This document shows, piece after piece, positions 1 to 9,748 of a stretch of DNA of 64,000 nt (position 1 is the first letter of the stretch; every line of letters starts with the position of its first letter). This DNA is from Saccharibacillus kuerlensis DSM 22868. GTDB lineage: Bacteria > Bacillota > Bacilli > Paenibacillales > Paenibacillaceae. The notes beneath the pieces were generated by a model. The model worked only from the letters and a program-made list of their open reading frames with translations. It ran no database searches and was not told the DNA's origin. The stretch is taken from the NCBI RefSeq assembly GCF_000378145.1, contig NZ_KB899290.1:40586-104585 (forward strand). Reading direction: 5' to 3'. The translations under genes and the position numbers were made by a program.

Positions 1-69
1 ACTGTGATGAAGAAAACCGTGATGCAGAAAAGCATAATTTGGTTTAATCAGCCTGTTTAAAGTGCTGGC

Positions 70-2064
70 TTAATCCGCGGCTTTGAGCTCCAGCAGAGCA
101 TCCCGCAGTTCGGCGGCGCGTTCGAAGTTGAGCGCTTTGGCGGATTCTTTCATTTCTTTCTCGAGGCGCATGACCATCTTCTCGCGTTCCTTCCTCGTCA
201 TCTTGCCTTCCGCTCCCGACAGGAAATCTGTTCCGCTCTCGGCAGCCTTGGTCGCTTCGATCACGTCGCGAACTTTCTTTTTGATCGTCTGCGGTGTGAC
301 GCCGTGCTCCTCGTTGTAGGCAATCTGGATCGCACGGCGGCGCTCCGTCTCCTTCATCGCTTTGTCCATCGACTCGGTAATTTTGTCGGCATACAGGATA
401 ACGCGCCCTTCAGAGTTACGGGCGGCGCGGCCGATGGTCTGAATCAGCGAGCGTTCCGAACGCAGGAAGCCTTCCTTGTCGGCATCGAGAATGGTCACGA
501 GCGACACTTCCGGCAGATCGAGCCCTTCTCTCAGCAGGTTGATGCCGACCAAGACATGGAATACGCCGAGCCGCAGGTCGCGCAGAATCGCAATCCGCTC
601 CAGCGTCTTGATGTCGGAGTGCAGGTAGCGCACCTTGATGCCGATCTCCTTAAGATAATCGGTCAGGTCTTCCGACATCTTCTTGGTCAATGTCGTGACG
701 AGAACCCGTTCATCGCGCTCGATCCGGAGCTGAATCTCGCTGATCAAATCATCGATCTGACCTTCAGTCTTACGCACTTCGATAATCGGATCAAGCAGAC
801 CTGTCGGCCGAATAATCTGTTCGACCATCGTTTCGCAGTGCTCGATCTCGTAAGGTCCTGGTGTCGCCGAAACGTAGATCAGCTGGTTCGCCTTTTCTTC
901 GAACTCTTCAAACTTCAGCGGCCGGTTATCCAGCGCTGAAGGCAGACGGAATCCGTGATCGACGAGCACATTTTTACGTGCTTGGTCACCATTGTACATC
1001 GCGCGAATCTGCGGCAGCGTTACGTGCGATTCGTCAATCACGATCAGCATGTCGTCCGGGAAGTAATCGAGCAGCGTAAAAGGCGTTGCCCCGCGCTCGC
1101 GGAATGTCAGCGGTCCCGAGTAGTTTTCGATACCGGAGCAGAACCCCACTTCCTTCATCATCTCGATGTCGTAACGTGTGCGCTGCTCCAGCCGCTGTGC
1201 TTCCAGCAGTTTGCCCTGCTCATGGAATACGGCCAGACGTTCTTCCAGCTCCCGCTCAATGTTTTTGATTGCGATCTTCATCGTTTCTTCCCGCGTAACG
1301 AAGTGAGACGCCGGGAAGATCGCAATATGCTCGCGCTCGGCTACGATTTCTCCGGTCAGCACATCAATCTCCGTAATACGTTCGATCTCATCACCGAACA
1401 GCTCGATCCGTACCGCCTGTTCATCTCTCGAAGCTGGGAAGATTTCAACGACGTCGCCCCGCACTCTGAAAGTACCACGGACAAAATTGATATCATTACG
1501 CTGGTACTGAATGTCTACCAACCGAGACAAAATGTCCTGCCGGGACTTTTCCATGCCGACCCGCAGCGACAGCAGCAGATTGCCGTATTCCTGCGGAGAA
1601 CCGAGGCCGTAAATGCAGGATACGCTGGCTACAATCACTACATCGCGCCGTTCGAACAATGAGCTGGTCGCCGAGTGGCGCAGCTTGTCGATTTCTTCAT
1701 TAATGCTTGAATCCTTCTCGATATACGTATCGGAGGAAGGCACATACGCCTCCGGCTGATAGTAATCGTAGTAGCTGACAAAGTAATCGACGGAGTTGTT
1801 CGGCAAAAAGTCCTTGAATTCGCTGGCTAACTGGGCAGCAAGTGTCTTGTTATGGGCGATGACGAGCGTCGGCCGGCCAAGCTTCGCGATCGTTTGGGCG
1901 ATCGTGAACGTCTTACCTGTACCGGTTGCACCGAGCAGCGTCTGGTGTTTCTTACCCGCTTGTACACCTTCGACCAACTCTTCGATCGCAGTCGGCTGGT
2001 CGCCCTGCGGCGAAAATTCCGAGACGATTTCAAACGCTTTATTACTGATTACAATATCGCTCAT
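70..2064 (-). CDS. uvrB: Excinuclease ABC subunit B (UvrB)
   Basis: UvrB is the DNA-damage verification helicase of nucleotide excision repair. It is loaded by UvrA and then recruits UvrC. The 664-residue protein has the Walker A motif GATGTGKT, the DNA-clamping beta-hairpin around [17 protein letters not shown], the helicase box IDESH, the QTIGRAARN motif VI, and a C-terminal UVR domain (about residues 625-660, ending LLELKAAD). The reading frame stays open for 40 more codons upstream, but ATG at 2064 gives the family N-terminus [20 protein letters not shown] and is preceded by an AAGGGTGA ribosome binding site. uvrA usually follows uvrB and would lie off the left edge. The gene is divergent from motAB. 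Confidence 0.97.
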   Translation of the reverse strand: MSDIVISNKAFEIVSEFSPQGDQPTAIEELVEGVQAGKKHQTLLGATGTGKTFTIAQTIAKLGRPTLVIAHNKTLAAQLASEFKDFLPNNSVDYFVSYYDYYQPEAYVPSSDTYIEKDSSINEEIDKLRHSATSSLFERRDVVIVASVSCIYGLGSPQEYGNLLLSLRVGMEKSRQDILSRLVDIQYQRNDINFVRGTFRVRGDVVEIFPASRDEQAVRIELFGDEIERITEIDVLTGEIVAEREHIAIFPASHFVTREETMKIAIKNIERELEERLAVFHEQGKLLEAQRLEQRTRYDIEMMKEVGFCSGIENYSGPLTFRERGATPFTLLDYFPDDMLIVIDESHVTLPQIRAMYNGDQARKNVLVDHGFRLPSALDNRPLKFEEFEEKANQLIYVSATPGPYEIEHCETMVEQIIRPTGLLDPIIEVRKTEGQIDDLISEIQLRIERDERVLVTTLTKKMSEDLTDYLKEIGIKVRYLHSDIKTLERIAILRDLRLGVFHVLVGINLLREGLDLPEVSLVTILDADKEGFLRSERSLIQTIGRAARNSEGRVILYADKITESMDKAMKETERRRAIQIAYNEEHGVTPQTIKKKVRDVIEATKAAESGTDFLSGAEGKMTRKEREKMVMRLEKEMKESAKALNFERAAELRDALLELKAAD

Positions 2065-2460
2065 TGGCCCTATTTCACCCTTATCTATTGAAGTGATAGT
2101 ATTTTGAACAGAGAATACGAAAAAAACCGGCGTATCGCTTTCGTTTGACACGCCGTCCGGATGCTTTATATTGTACATAACCACATTTTTTCGCGTGGAA
2201 AACGAACGGACAAAATGCCGTACAGGTCCAAAACGGCGAAAAACGCCCGTTCTTCAGGCGATTCCACCTGCTGTGCAGCAGGTTAAAAAAATCGGATTAT
2301 GCCTTGAAACGAAGCGAAGGTCAATTTTGAAAAAAGAAAAAGCTTCATACAATAAGAATACTTGTTCCCGTTAAGTATACTCTTTTTCTCCAGTCGATGC
2401 AATTATTTATGAAAACGAAAAAGCTTATTTCAAGCTTTTGCCACAGAGAGGAACGAATGT
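2065..2460. other. Intergenic region between uvrB and motAB (divergent promoters)
   Basis: About 396 bases with no supported gene. It should hold the divergent promoters of uvrB and motAB, but no convincing -35/-10 pair was picked out. Two small dyads are visible. One is CCTGCTG/CAGCAGG at 2267-2282. The other is an AAAAGCTT-type hairpin at 2418-2439, only about 10 bases upstream of the motA ribosome binding site (GAGAGGAA). The second hairpin lies in the motAB leader and could influence translation, which is speculative. Confidence 0.5.
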
Positions 2461-3237
2461 ATGGATATCACCACTGTTATTGGAATTATAGCTGGATTTG
2501 CTGCGCTTATCGGAGGATTTCTATGGGAAGGCGGTGAAGCCAGCGGTTTGCTGCAAGGTGCGGCCGCGCTTATCGTTTTTGGCGGAACGGCAGCGGCAGT
2601 CGTCGTCAGCTTTCCCTGGAAACGGCTGCGTACGCTGCCTGAAGCGCTCAAGCTGGCTTTCGGTTCCCGTGCGTCGAATACAGAGGAACTGATCGAAGAT
2701 TTAGCCGGCATGGCTTCTACAGCGAGACGTTCAGGCATGCTCGCATTGGAAAACACAGCCGAGACTCACGAAGATCCTTTTATGAGAGAAGGACTCGGCT
2801 TGATTGTGGATGGAGGCGATCAACCCCTGATCCGCCAAATTCTCGAACTTGAAATTGACAAGAGACAGGATAAATTCGATAATTACGCCAAAATTTTCGA
2901 ATCGGCGGGCGGCTATGCGCCGACCATGGGAATTATCGGGACAGTTATGGGGCTGATCCGAGTCCTGGGCAGCTTAGGGGAGCCGGCCAATCTCGGTTCG
3001 TCGATCGCCGTTGCTTTTATCGCCACCCTTTACGGGGTCGCCAGCGCCAACTTGATTTTCCTGCCGATTGCATCCAAAATTCGCGCTCGCGGAGAAGAGG
3101 AGGTCCGGGTAATGGAAATGATGCTGGAAGGTCTGCTCGCTGTTCAAAATGCGGAAAATCCGAATCTGGTACGCAAAAAGCTGGCAACTTACACGGAAGA
3201 TAACGACATCAGCCGGACAGTCGGAGTGGATCTGTGA
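2461..3237 (+). CDS. motA: Flagellar motor stator protein MotA/MotP
   Basis: This is the ion-channel subunit of the flagellar stator, which sits in the membrane around the rotor. It has 258 residues. Transmembrane segments lie near residues 3-21 and 28-50. A cytoplasmic charged loop follows (about 55-145), then the conserved GGYAPTMGIIGTVMGLI segment (about 148-165) and a fourth helix near 180-200. The ATG is preceded by GAGAGGAA. The stop codon overlaps the motB start (TGATG), so the two genes are translationally coupled. Sequence alone does not settle whether the stator uses protons (MotAB) or sodium (MotPS). Confidence 0.93.
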   Translation: MDITTVIGIIAGFAALIGGFLWEGGEASGLLQGAAALIVFGGTAAAVVVSFPWKRLRTLPEALKLAFGSRASNTEELIEDLAGMASTARRSGMLALENTAETHEDPFMREGLGLIVDGGDQPLIRQILELEIDKRQDKFDNYAKIFESAGGYAPTMGIIGTVMGLIRVLGSLGEPANLGSSIAVAFIATLYGVASANLIFLPIASKIRARGEEEVRVMEMMLEGLLAVQNAENPNLVRKKLATYTEDNDISRTVGVDL

Positions 3238-4061
3238 TGAGCAGAAGACGCAGAAGCCGGAAGGATGCTCCATCGAACCAGCATGAACGCTGGCTGATTA
3301 CCTATGCCGACCTGCTGACGCTGCTGCTGATCTTTTTTGTCATTATGTATGGAGTCAGCAGCATTGATACGGAAAAGTACGAAGATGTCTCCTCCTCGCT
3401 GGAGACGACATTCCATGCAGGCACCAACATTTTAGATGGCGGACCGAAGATCACAGGCGAAAACGGCCAGCAGCTGCCCGGCAGTCAAGGAAACGATCAA
3501 GGCGGTACTGCGGAAGGCGAGCAGCCGGGAGACAGCGGTACAAATGAGCCGACGGAGCGGGAGCTGCAGTTCCGCGAACAGGAACGTCAGCTGTCGAACT
3601 TCCTGCAGACTATCCAGTCTTATGTAGCTGATAACGGACTTCAGGATCAGATTTTTGTAGCAGACAAACCTCAGGGCATCTCTATTACGCTGAGCGACCG
3701 CTTCCTGTTCGATGTTGGTCGGGCCAATCTCAAAAGCGGAGCCAACGGCATCCTTGACCGTCTATCGACCTTGTTCGGTACGGTCGATGCTGCAATCAGC
3801 ATTGAAGGACATACCGATAACCAACCGATTACCGGCGGACGCTATACAGACAACTGGGAGCTGTCCGGCGATCGTGCCCTATCGGTACTGCGCTATTTCG
3901 TCGATGTACGCAATCTCAATCCGGCCCAGTTTCAGTATGCGGGGTATGCCGACACCCGGCCGGTAGGCGACAATTCGACCGCCCAAGGTCGCCAGAAAAA
4001 TCGACGGGTCGAAATTACGGTTCTGCGGCAGCTCCAGTCCGACACCACATCGACACCGTAG
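3237..4061 (+). CDS. motB: Flagellar motor stator protein MotB/MotS
   Basis: This is the peptidoglycan-anchored stator subunit that pairs with MotA. The 274-residue protein has a basic N-terminus (RRRRSRK), then the single transmembrane helix with the ion-carrying aspartate in WLITYADLL (about D25). A Gly/Glu/Gln-rich linker follows (about residues 65-110). The C-terminal OmpA-like domain carries IEGHTDNQP and a closing GRQKNRRVEI that binds cell wall. The ATG at 3237 overlaps the motA stop by one base; a GTG codon just upstream is in frame but less likely. Stators are often placed apart from the main flagellar operon, as here. Confidence 0.93.
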   Translation: MSRRRRSRKDAPSNQHERWLITYADLLTLLLIFFVIMYGVSSIDTEKYEDVSSSLETTFHAGTNILDGGPKITGENGQQLPGSQGNDQGGTAEGEQPGDSGTNEPTERELQFREQERQLSNFLQTIQSYVADNGLQDQIFVADKPQGISITLSDRFLFDVGRANLKSGANGILDRLSTLFGTVDAAISIEGHTDNQPITGGRYTDNWELSGDRALSVLRYFVDVRNLNPAQFQYAGYADTRPVGDNSTAQGRQKNRRVEITVLRQLQSDTTSTP

Positions 4062-4144
4062 CGCCTCCGCCAGCCTAGTCATGTACACATTACACATGTC
4101 TATGCGGCCTGCGTTTACATGACAGAGGCCGAGGACGTATATAT

Positions 4145-4195
4145 AAAAAGAAGCCTGACAGAAGGGGCAGCACTCTTCCTGTCAGGCTTCTTTTT
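4145..4195 (+). terminator. Intrinsic terminator after motAB
   Basis: A hairpin with arms AAGCCTGACAG and CTGTCAGGCTT (4150-4190) is flanked by an A-run on the left and TTTTT on the right. It can end motAB transcription and may also work in the other direction. Confidence 0.85.
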
Positions 4196-4212
4196 GCGGC
4201 TTGTCATATTCC

Positions 4213-4250
4213 AAAAAGACGGAATTTTCACGAGGAAAATTCCGTCTTTT
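4213..4250 (-). terminator. Intrinsic terminator overlapping the minJ-like stop codon
   Basis: The inverted repeat AAAAGACGGAATTTTC / GAAAATTCCGTCTTTT is followed on the minus strand by a T-run. The last codons and the TGA stop (4228-4230) of the upstream minus-strand gene lie inside the hairpin, an economical arrangement. Confidence 0.8.
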
Positions 4251-5622
4251 CGTTCTTGTTAGGAGAAGTAGACTCTGGTGTTACAGTCCGCTCCTTCTCC
4301 AATCGATCAGCTGCTGATTCAGGTTGCTCTGTATTCGAAAGCAGAGGGACATGAATGCTGCTGCTCCGCCTTGCTTCGGCATGTACCCGCCAAAGTCCCG
4401 GGAGCGACAGCGGATACGAAGGTCGCTCGGATACCGAAGCGTCGTCCGGCGCAAAGATGAATCCCAATTGATGATGATCGCCCGCATAGATCGGACGCTG
4501 CAGGAACTTGCTTTCTCCGCTGCGGTTCTGTACTTCCAGTTTGCAGAAAGCCGAGTTTACCCGCAGCGCTTCATGCATCTGCTGTGCATTGCCAACCAAA
4601 ATCCCATTAACTTTGAGCAGCGTTTCGCCAGGAAGAACGCCCATATCTTCAGCCGGACTCCCCGGCTGAACAGCCAAAATCTTAAGACCGCGGCCAGAAT
4701 GGGTGTACAGCGCAGGCTGACCATCTTCTTCCCGACGGCTGTCGCGAATCAGCGCTTCCCGCAGGACAATACCCGCAATAGCAACAACTGCCGTTATCGG
4801 TGGCCAGAATACGGCACCAAGTGCAAGCAGCAGTAGTACCGCTCCGAACATCAGGCCGCGCCGCGCTGCATGAGCGGCTTTCCGCTCCGGCAGCATGGTC
4901 CAGGTTGCCTCCGGCATACCGAACATAACCGGTAGCGCCAGCAGCGTATAACCGGCCGCCTCTGGCAGTCCCAACCATCCGTTCAGCGGCGGATGCCATG
5001 GCAGCGAAATTGCTCCGCCCTCAGCCGGCACAAGCAGAAGCGTAGGCGCCAGCCACAGCATACGCAGGACATAAGCCCCGACCGGACGGCCGCGCTTGCC
5101 CGGTATGTAAGTCGGCAGAGCAAAATGTCTGCCCTGCACAGCGATCAGCAGACTCTCCGCCAAATGCAGGAGAGCTGCCAACACCAATAGCGCTGCGATA
5201 TTCAGTCCGTCGATTGCGCTCAGTACAGTTCCCCAACCTCCGTTATCAGGCAGCCCGGGAATCCAGCGCAGCACAAGCTGCACAACACCGAGTACTCCAA
5301 CTGCGTAGATAAAGTTAGCGAAGCGGATTCGAATCACCAGCAGCAAAAGTGCGGTAATCCACACCGCTGCCGCTCCAGCAGTCGTGAGCGTAAATCCGAC
5401 TCCGGCCATAATTAACGATACGGCAGCCCCGGCGCCAATTCCGCCCAGCAGCGCTCTTGCTGCCGGTCCGCCGTATCCATGCAGCCGGATATGAAAAAGT
5501 TTGCGTTCCAACAGACCCTGCCGCCGGTAGTACAAAAGAATAATCAACAGTCCCGCCCAATAAAAGGGCTGAATAACCAATTCCAGCAGTGCCGACAGGA
5601 TGATTTCCAAGTATTCGTTCAT
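4228..5622 (-). CDS. minJ: MinJ-like polytopic membrane protein with PDZ domain
   Basis: 464 residues. The N-terminal two thirds are strongly hydrophobic, with about seven or eight membrane segments (first MNEYLEIILSALLELV). A cytosolic PDZ domain follows near residues 295-385 (GLKILAVQPGSPAEDMGVLPGETLLKVNG). The tail is polar and charged, ending NKNEKTEFSS. In B. subtilis the PDZ membrane protein MinJ, which bridges DivIVA to MinD and places the division septum, is encoded next to ctpB, so synteny supports the name. The AAGGAG ribosome binding site lies six bases before the ATG. The C-terminal tail is longer than I would expect for MinJ, and identity rests on topology plus context. Confidence 0.7.
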   Translation of the reverse strand: MNEYLEIILSALLELVIQPFYWAGLLIILLYYRRQGLLERKLFHIRLHGYGGPAARALLGGIGAGAAVSLIMAGVGFTLTTAGAAAVWITALLLLVIRIRFANFIYAVGVLGVVQLVLRWIPGLPDNGGWGTVLSAIDGLNIAALLVLAALLHLAESLLIAVQGRHFALPTYIPGKRGRPVGAYVLRMLWLAPTLLLVPAEGGAISLPWHPPLNGWLGLPEAAGYTLLALPVMFGMPEATWTMLPERKAAHAARRGLMFGAVLLLLALGAVFWPPITAVVAIAGIVLREALIRDSRREEDGQPALYTHSGRGLKILAVQPGSPAEDMGVLPGETLLKVNGILVGNAQQMHEALRVNSAFCKLEVQNRSGESKFLQRPIYAGDHHQLGFIFAPDDASVSERPSYPLSLPGLWRVHAEARRSSSIHVPLLSNTEQPESAADRLEKERTVTPESTSPNKNEKTEFSS

Positions 5623-5648
5623 CGGTTTCTCCTTTTCGTCCCGCTTCT

Positions 5649-5675
5649 AAAAAGAGAAGGCTTGCGCCTTCTCTT
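5649..5675 (-). terminator. Intrinsic terminator after ctpB
   Basis: The stem AGAGAAGGC/GCCTTCTCT has a four-base TTGC loop (5653-5674) and is followed on the minus strand by TTTTT. It lies between the ctpB stop and the minJ-like start. Confidence 0.8.
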
Positions 5676-5690
5676 CGTTCAAACCGCTAT

Positions 5691-7142
5691 TTAGGAGTTC
5701 GACGCCGGAGCGAGCGTTTCCTGCTTCAGCTCGTCAATTGCCTGATTAAGCTGTGTATCGTTTGCCGGATCGGTAATTTCTTCGAGTACGGCCGCTTCAA
5801 GAGCATTTGCCGTCTTCTCGTCAATCATACCGCTGACAATCAACTTTTGGCTCGTTTGGAACGCTTTTACCTGCTTTTTCGTTTCGGTGTCAAAATATCC
5901 GTCTTTGCGCTTTGTATCATAGCCGAGCCCGCTCAGCATTACCTGCGCGCTCTTGACGTTTTCATTGTTCATGTTGTACTTCAGTGTCTGCTCCTTGTTG
6001 ATCGGAGCGACTGTAAAGTAATCCGGCTGAGTGACTTTTTCGTCCGGCTTAATGCCTTTTTCATGAATCCATTCGTCATCCGGCGTCAGCCACTTTGCGA
6101 TGGTGAATTTAAGCAGCGTGCCGTCGCCAAGGCGGTCCGAGACGCTTGTCTGAACGGTGCCTTTGCCGAACGAATCTTCGCCCAGCAATCTTGCCCCGGC
6201 GGATTCTTTCAACGCGCCTGCCATAATTTCGGATGCGCTGGCGCTTCCGCCGTTGATCAATACGGTAACCGGATAAGTTTTCTTCGCAGCGCTGCCCTCT
6301 GAACGAATCACCTCACGTGCACCGTTGCGATATTCTTCCTGAACAATAATGCTGCCTTTCGGCACAAATTGTTCGGCCATGTCGACTACAACGTTGAGCA
6401 GGCCGCCCGGATTGTTACGCAGGTCGATGACGAGACCCTTCATGCCCTGCTGTTCAAGCTTCTTCAGTTCTTCCTTGAAGCGATCCCCTGTATTGGACGA
6501 GAACTGAGTTACTTCAATCACGCCGACACTGCCGTCTTCCATACGTGCATTGACACTCTCAAGCTTTATACTGTCACGCTTGATCTCGAATTTGATTGGG
6601 TCCGGCGTGCCCGGACGCTGAACCATAATCGTCACCGTGCTGCCTTTCGGTCCCCGGATCTTTGATACGGCCGTCTTCAAATCAAGCCCGGCCAACGATT
6701 CGCCGTCGACCGATAGCAGAACGTCCTTGGCCTGAATGCCGGCTTTCTCGGCCGGTGACCCTTTGATCGGAGAAATAACCGTAACCCGTTCATTCTTCAG
6801 CTCGACCTCGGCACCTATTCCTGTAAAGGAGCCTTCGATCGACTCGTTGAATTCGCTGGCCTGTTCGGCCGGCATATAAGAGGAATAGGGGTCGTCCAAC
6901 GCACCGACGATACCGTTTACCGCCCCTTCAACCAACTTGTTGTGATCCACATCTTTGTAATAATTATCTTCAATCAGCTTGACTGCTGCGTTAAGTTTGC
7001 TCATTTCGGCTTGACTGAGCCCTTGGCTTGCGCTCGCTCCGCTGCTCGCGAAGATTGGATAATTCGTCAAGGCCAGCACCGCTCCTCCTCCGATGATCAT
7101 TGCCACAATGACCAGCAGAACCGCCGTCCGTCTTTTTATCAT
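5691..7142 (-). CDS. ctpB: Carboxyl-terminal processing protease CtpB (S41 family)
   Basis: A membrane-anchored serine protease of the C-terminal processing family. In B. subtilis CtpB cleaves SpoIVFA during sporulation signalling. The 483-residue protein has an N-terminal membrane anchor (about residues 5-27) and a PDZ domain (about 105-190, with GSPAEKAGIQ). The S41 catalytic core follows, with the Ser in GGSASASE (about S304) and the Lys in SFGKGTVQ (about K327). A C-terminal peptidoglycan-binding-like domain (about 390-455) carries LSGLGYDTKRKDGYFD. AAGGAGG lies eight bases before the ATG. The gene sits between the murein hydrolase and minJ-like genes, as in Bacillus. Confidence 0.94.
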   Translation of the reverse strand: MIKRRTAVLLVIVAMIIGGGAVLALTNYPIFASSGASASQGLSQAEMSKLNAAVKLIEDNYYKDVDHNKLVEGAVNGIVGALDDPYSSYMPAEQASEFNESIEGSFTGIGAEVELKNERVTVISPIKGSPAEKAGIQAKDVLLSVDGESLAGLDLKTAVSKIRGPKGSTVTIMVQRPGTPDPIKFEIKRDSIKLESVNARMEDGSVGVIEVTQFSSNTGDRFKEELKKLEQQGMKGLVIDLRNNPGGLLNVVVDMAEQFVPKGSIIVQEEYRNGAREVIRSEGSAAKKTYPVTVLINGGSASASEIMAGALKESAGARLLGEDSFGKGTVQTSVSDRLGDGTLLKFTIAKWLTPDDEWIHEKGIKPDEKVTQPDYFTVAPINKEQTLKYNMNNENVKSAQVMLSGLGYDTKRKDGYFDTETKKQVKAFQTSQKLIVSGMIDEKTANALEAAVLEEITDPANDTQLNQAIDELKQETLAPASNS

Positions 7143-7279
7143 GGTACAAGCCTCCTTGGAAGTATCCTAATCAATCCCTGCCGATTCGGACCAACAGTTC
7201 GAACCGCAAAACAGCCAACGCGTTCAAGGCACTGGAACTGCCGTGTTTTCTATTGTGTACGAAGCTTCATTAAAGCGCA

Positions 7280-7308
7280 AGACCCGCCCGAAGTATCCCG
7301 GGCGGGAA
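7280..7308 (-). terminator. GC-rich hairpin downstream of the M23 hydrolase gene
   Basis: The dyad CCCGCCCG / CGGGCGGG (about 7283-7305) lies between the M23 peptidase stop and the ctpB start. It lacks a proper T-run on the minus strand, so it may be a weak terminator or an RNA stabiliser. Confidence 0.4.
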
Positions 7309-7361
7309 TAATAGCGCGCCGAGAATGCTTCGTTTCCGTCTATTCTCGTCTATATGGGGGC

Positions 7362-8774
7362 TTACCAGCCCAAGTAAGGATTCGGATCGACGGGTTCGCC
7401 GTTGATCCGCACTTCGAAGTGAAGGTGAGGCCCCGTCGAATTGCCCGTCGAGCCCATTTCCGCAATCTTTTGTCCGCGCTGAACGGTCTGCCCTGGCGAA
7501 ACCAGAAGGCCGCCATCGCGAATATGTCCGTACAGTGTCCAGACTCCGTTTCCATGGTCGATTATCACAGTATTGCCATAACCATTCCACCACTGGGCTA
7601 CTGTAACCACGCCGCCTTCCGCAGCATGAATAGCCGTGCCCTGCGGACCTGCCATATCAACACCGGTATGCTTCTTGACCTTACCGGTAATCGGATGGAC
7701 GCGCGTCCCGTAATTGGACGACATCCGGTAATGATCGACCGGTATCAGCATCGATCCCCCGTTCGAAGCGGGAACAGAGGAAGAGGAAGAAGACGAATCG
7801 GATGGAGCAGAAGACGATTGATTGCCTGCGCTGCTGTTGCTGTTGTAAGAATAATCACTCGAGGACTCAAGTGCTTTGGCTTCTGCCGCTGCACGGGCTG
7901 CTTCCTGTTCGGCCAGACGCTGTTCTTCGGCTTTCTTCGCGGCTGCAGCCTGGCGAGCTTTCTCCTGGGCTTTGCGCAGCGCAGCTTCAGCTTCAGCTCT
8001 GCGCTGAGCTTCTACAAGCTCACGCTTCTCGCGCTCCAGATCCGAGCGCTTCGTTGCAAATTCAATCAGCATTGCATCCTGCTCTTGGCTGATCTCGCCC
8101 GCCTCCTCGATATTGGCATCGTACTGAGCGATCAACTTACGCTTTTCCTTTTCCTTCGCATCGAGTTCTTTTTTGTGAGTCTCTACTTCGGCCAAAAGCG
8201 TTTTCTGCTTGGCATGCTGCGTTTCCAGCTCAGCCTGCTTCGAAATTACGAGTTCTTGGTCGCGCTTTTGCTCTTCCAAAATGCTGTGATCTTGTCCGAT
8301 GATCCGCTTAATCGAATCGGCCCGGTTCAGAAAATCGCCAAAATCGGCCGAAGCCATAAGCACATCGAGATAAGAGACGGCACCGTCGGTGTACATCATA
8401 CGTACTCGCGTATCCAGCAGTCCTTCACGCTCAACGATCCGCTGCTTGGCAGCTTCAAGCTCCTGCTCTGTCTGTTCCAGCTGAATCTCGGTTTCGGACA
8501 ATTCCATCGACACCTGAGTCAGCTTGCTTCCGACTGCTTCAATATTTGCCAGTACCTGTTCCAGATACTGCGACGTTTTGTTTTTATAGTGCTCGGCCTC
8601 TTTCTTTTCGGCCTCTGCCGCTTTCTTCTGTGCCTGGGCATCCTTCTGCTTCTGCTGCAGCTCTTGAAGTTGACGATCGATCTTATCCGTCGCACCCGAA
8701 GCGTAGAGGCTGGCAGGTTGAACAATCACTGAGGCCAACAAAACGCCGGCCAATATCAAAGCTTTCTTTTTCAA
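7362..8774 (-). CDS. Secreted M23 (LytM) murein endopeptidase with coiled-coil domain, FtsEX-associated
   Basis: 470 residues. A signal peptide (MKKKALILAGVLLASVIVQP, cleavage near ASLYA-SG) leads to a long coiled coil (about residues 30-290, very rich in E, Q, K and A). A Ser/Asn-rich linker and a C-terminal LytM/M23 domain follow. The zinc and catalytic residues look intact: H and D of HTGVD (about 369/373), H of YGH (about 417) and HLH (about 450/452). It should therefore be an active D,D-endopeptidase, unlike degenerate EnvC-type activators. It lies directly downstream of ftsE-ftsX, which suggests control by the FtsEX transporter, as for PcsB and CwlO. The start is TTG with a modest ribosome binding site. 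Confidence 0.88.
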   Translation of the reverse strand: MKKKALILAGVLLASVIVQPASLYASGATDKIDRQLQELQQKQKDAQAQKKAAEAEKKEAEHYKNKTSQYLEQVLANIEAVGSKLTQVSMELSETEIQLEQTEQELEAAKQRIVEREGLLDTRVRMMYTDGAVSYLDVLMASADFGDFLNRADSIKRIIGQDHSILEEQKRDQELVISKQAELETQHAKQKTLLAEVETHKKELDAKEKEKRKLIAQYDANIEEAGEISQEQDAMLIEFATKRSDLEREKRELVEAQRRAEAEAALRKAQEKARQAAAAKKAEEQRLAEQEAARAAAEAKALESSSDYSYNSNSSAGNQSSSAPSDSSSSSSSVPASNGGSMLIPVDHYRMSSNYGTRVHPITGKVKKHTGVDMAGPQGTAIHAAEGGVVTVAQWWNGYGNTVIIDHGNGVWTLYGHIRDGGLLVSPGQTVQRGQKIAEMGSTGNSTGPHLHFEVRINGEPVDPNPYLGW

Positions 8775-8839
8775 AGCGGGTTCCCCATCCTTCTATTCCG
8801 AATTATTGTTGGCTATCGCAGCTTAATGGCTTCTTTACG

Positions 8840-9748
8840 TCAGACCCTCAAAAATTTACGGATCGAAATGGTGCTGCCCCAGGCTCCGATCAAGAAGCCG
8901 AGTCCGAGAATCAATATGCTGAACCACAGCCAGATGTCTTCGAGCGGCATCAGCGTGAACAGCGCCGAACTCCAGTCGGACGCAACCAGCTCAATTCTGA
9001 AGTAGCTGTACAGCAAAATTCCCAATGTCAGCGCCGCTCCTGTTACTCCAACAAGTACGCCTTCAATAAAGAACGGCCAGCGGATAAAACGGTTGGTCGC
9101 GCCGACGAGCTTCATAATCGCAATCTCGCGCCGGCGAGCAATAATCGTAACTTTGATTGTATTGGCGATCAGGAACATGGCCATGACGCCAAGCGCCAGA
9201 ACAAGCAGCAGCCCAACGACTCGAATCGTCTGCGTCCACTGGAACAGTCTCTCTGCCGTTCCTTTGCCATAATCGACTTGGTAGATCGGCTGCGACGTAT
9301 GCGTATCGTTAAGCGCCGATATTTTGTCCGCTACAAACGGCACTGTCGTCGCTTCAATGACTTGAACTTTGAACATATCCGGGAGAGGGTTCGTGCCCGT
9401 CTCCTCATATCCCTTGACCATGGCCTCGCCCAGTGTCTCGCGCATCGTATCCAGACCTTCAGCTTTCGAGATAAAGGTCACATCCTGCACTTCCGGCATG
9501 TCGAGAATTTCCTGTTCGATCAGATCGCGCTCTGCCTGCTGGGTCTCGAGATTCAAATACACGCTGATCTCAACCTGCTTGTCTACCGCATCTGCGGCGC
9601 GATCAAGATTCAGTACCAACAGCAGCGCTACACCGAGCAGCGACAGTGACACGACGATCGACAGCATCGAGGCGACCGACATCCAGCCGTTGCGGAATAC
9701 GTCTTTGGTTCCTTCGCGAAAATGCCGCAGAAGGGTATTAAAATTCAT
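8840..9748 (-). CDS. ftsX: Cell division ABC transporter-like permease FtsX
   Basis: FtsX is the membrane partner of FtsE. The complex transmits ATP hydrolysis to an extracellular murein hydrolase rather than moving a solute. The 302-residue protein has one helix near residues 22-45, a large extracellular loop (about 50-165, starting KQVEISVYLNLETQQAERDL) and three C-terminal helices forming the FtsX permease domain. The ATG lies inside the last codons of ftsE (11-base overlap) and has an AAGGGGAG ribosome binding site, so the genes are co-translated. The M23 hydrolase gene follows downstream. Confidence 0.96.
   Translation of the reverse strand: MNFNTLLRHFREGTKDVFRNGWMSVASMLSIVVSLSLLGVALLLVLNLDRAADAVDKQVEISVYLNLETQQAERDLIEQEILDMPEVQDVTFISKAEGLDTMRETLGEAMVKGYEETGTNPLPDMFKVQVIEATTVPFVADKISALNDTHTSQPIYQVDYGKGTAERLFQWTQTIRVVGLLLVLALGVMAMFLIANTIKVTIIARRREIAIMKLVGATNRFIRWPFFIEGVLVGVTGAALTLGILLYSYFRIELVASDWSSALFTLMPLEDIWLWFSILILGLGFLIGAWGSTISIRKFLRV

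Noticed and set aside
2267..2282. CCTGCTG/CAGCAGG dyad as a uvrB or motAB terminator or LexA site
   Set aside because: There is no downstream T-run in the correct direction, and it does not match the Gram-positive LexA box (GAAC-N4-GTTC).
6942..8732. Plus-strand 596-codon open frame opposite ctpB and the M23 gene
   Set aside because: It crosses two well-supported minus-strand genes and an intergenic gap, and has no recognisable domain.
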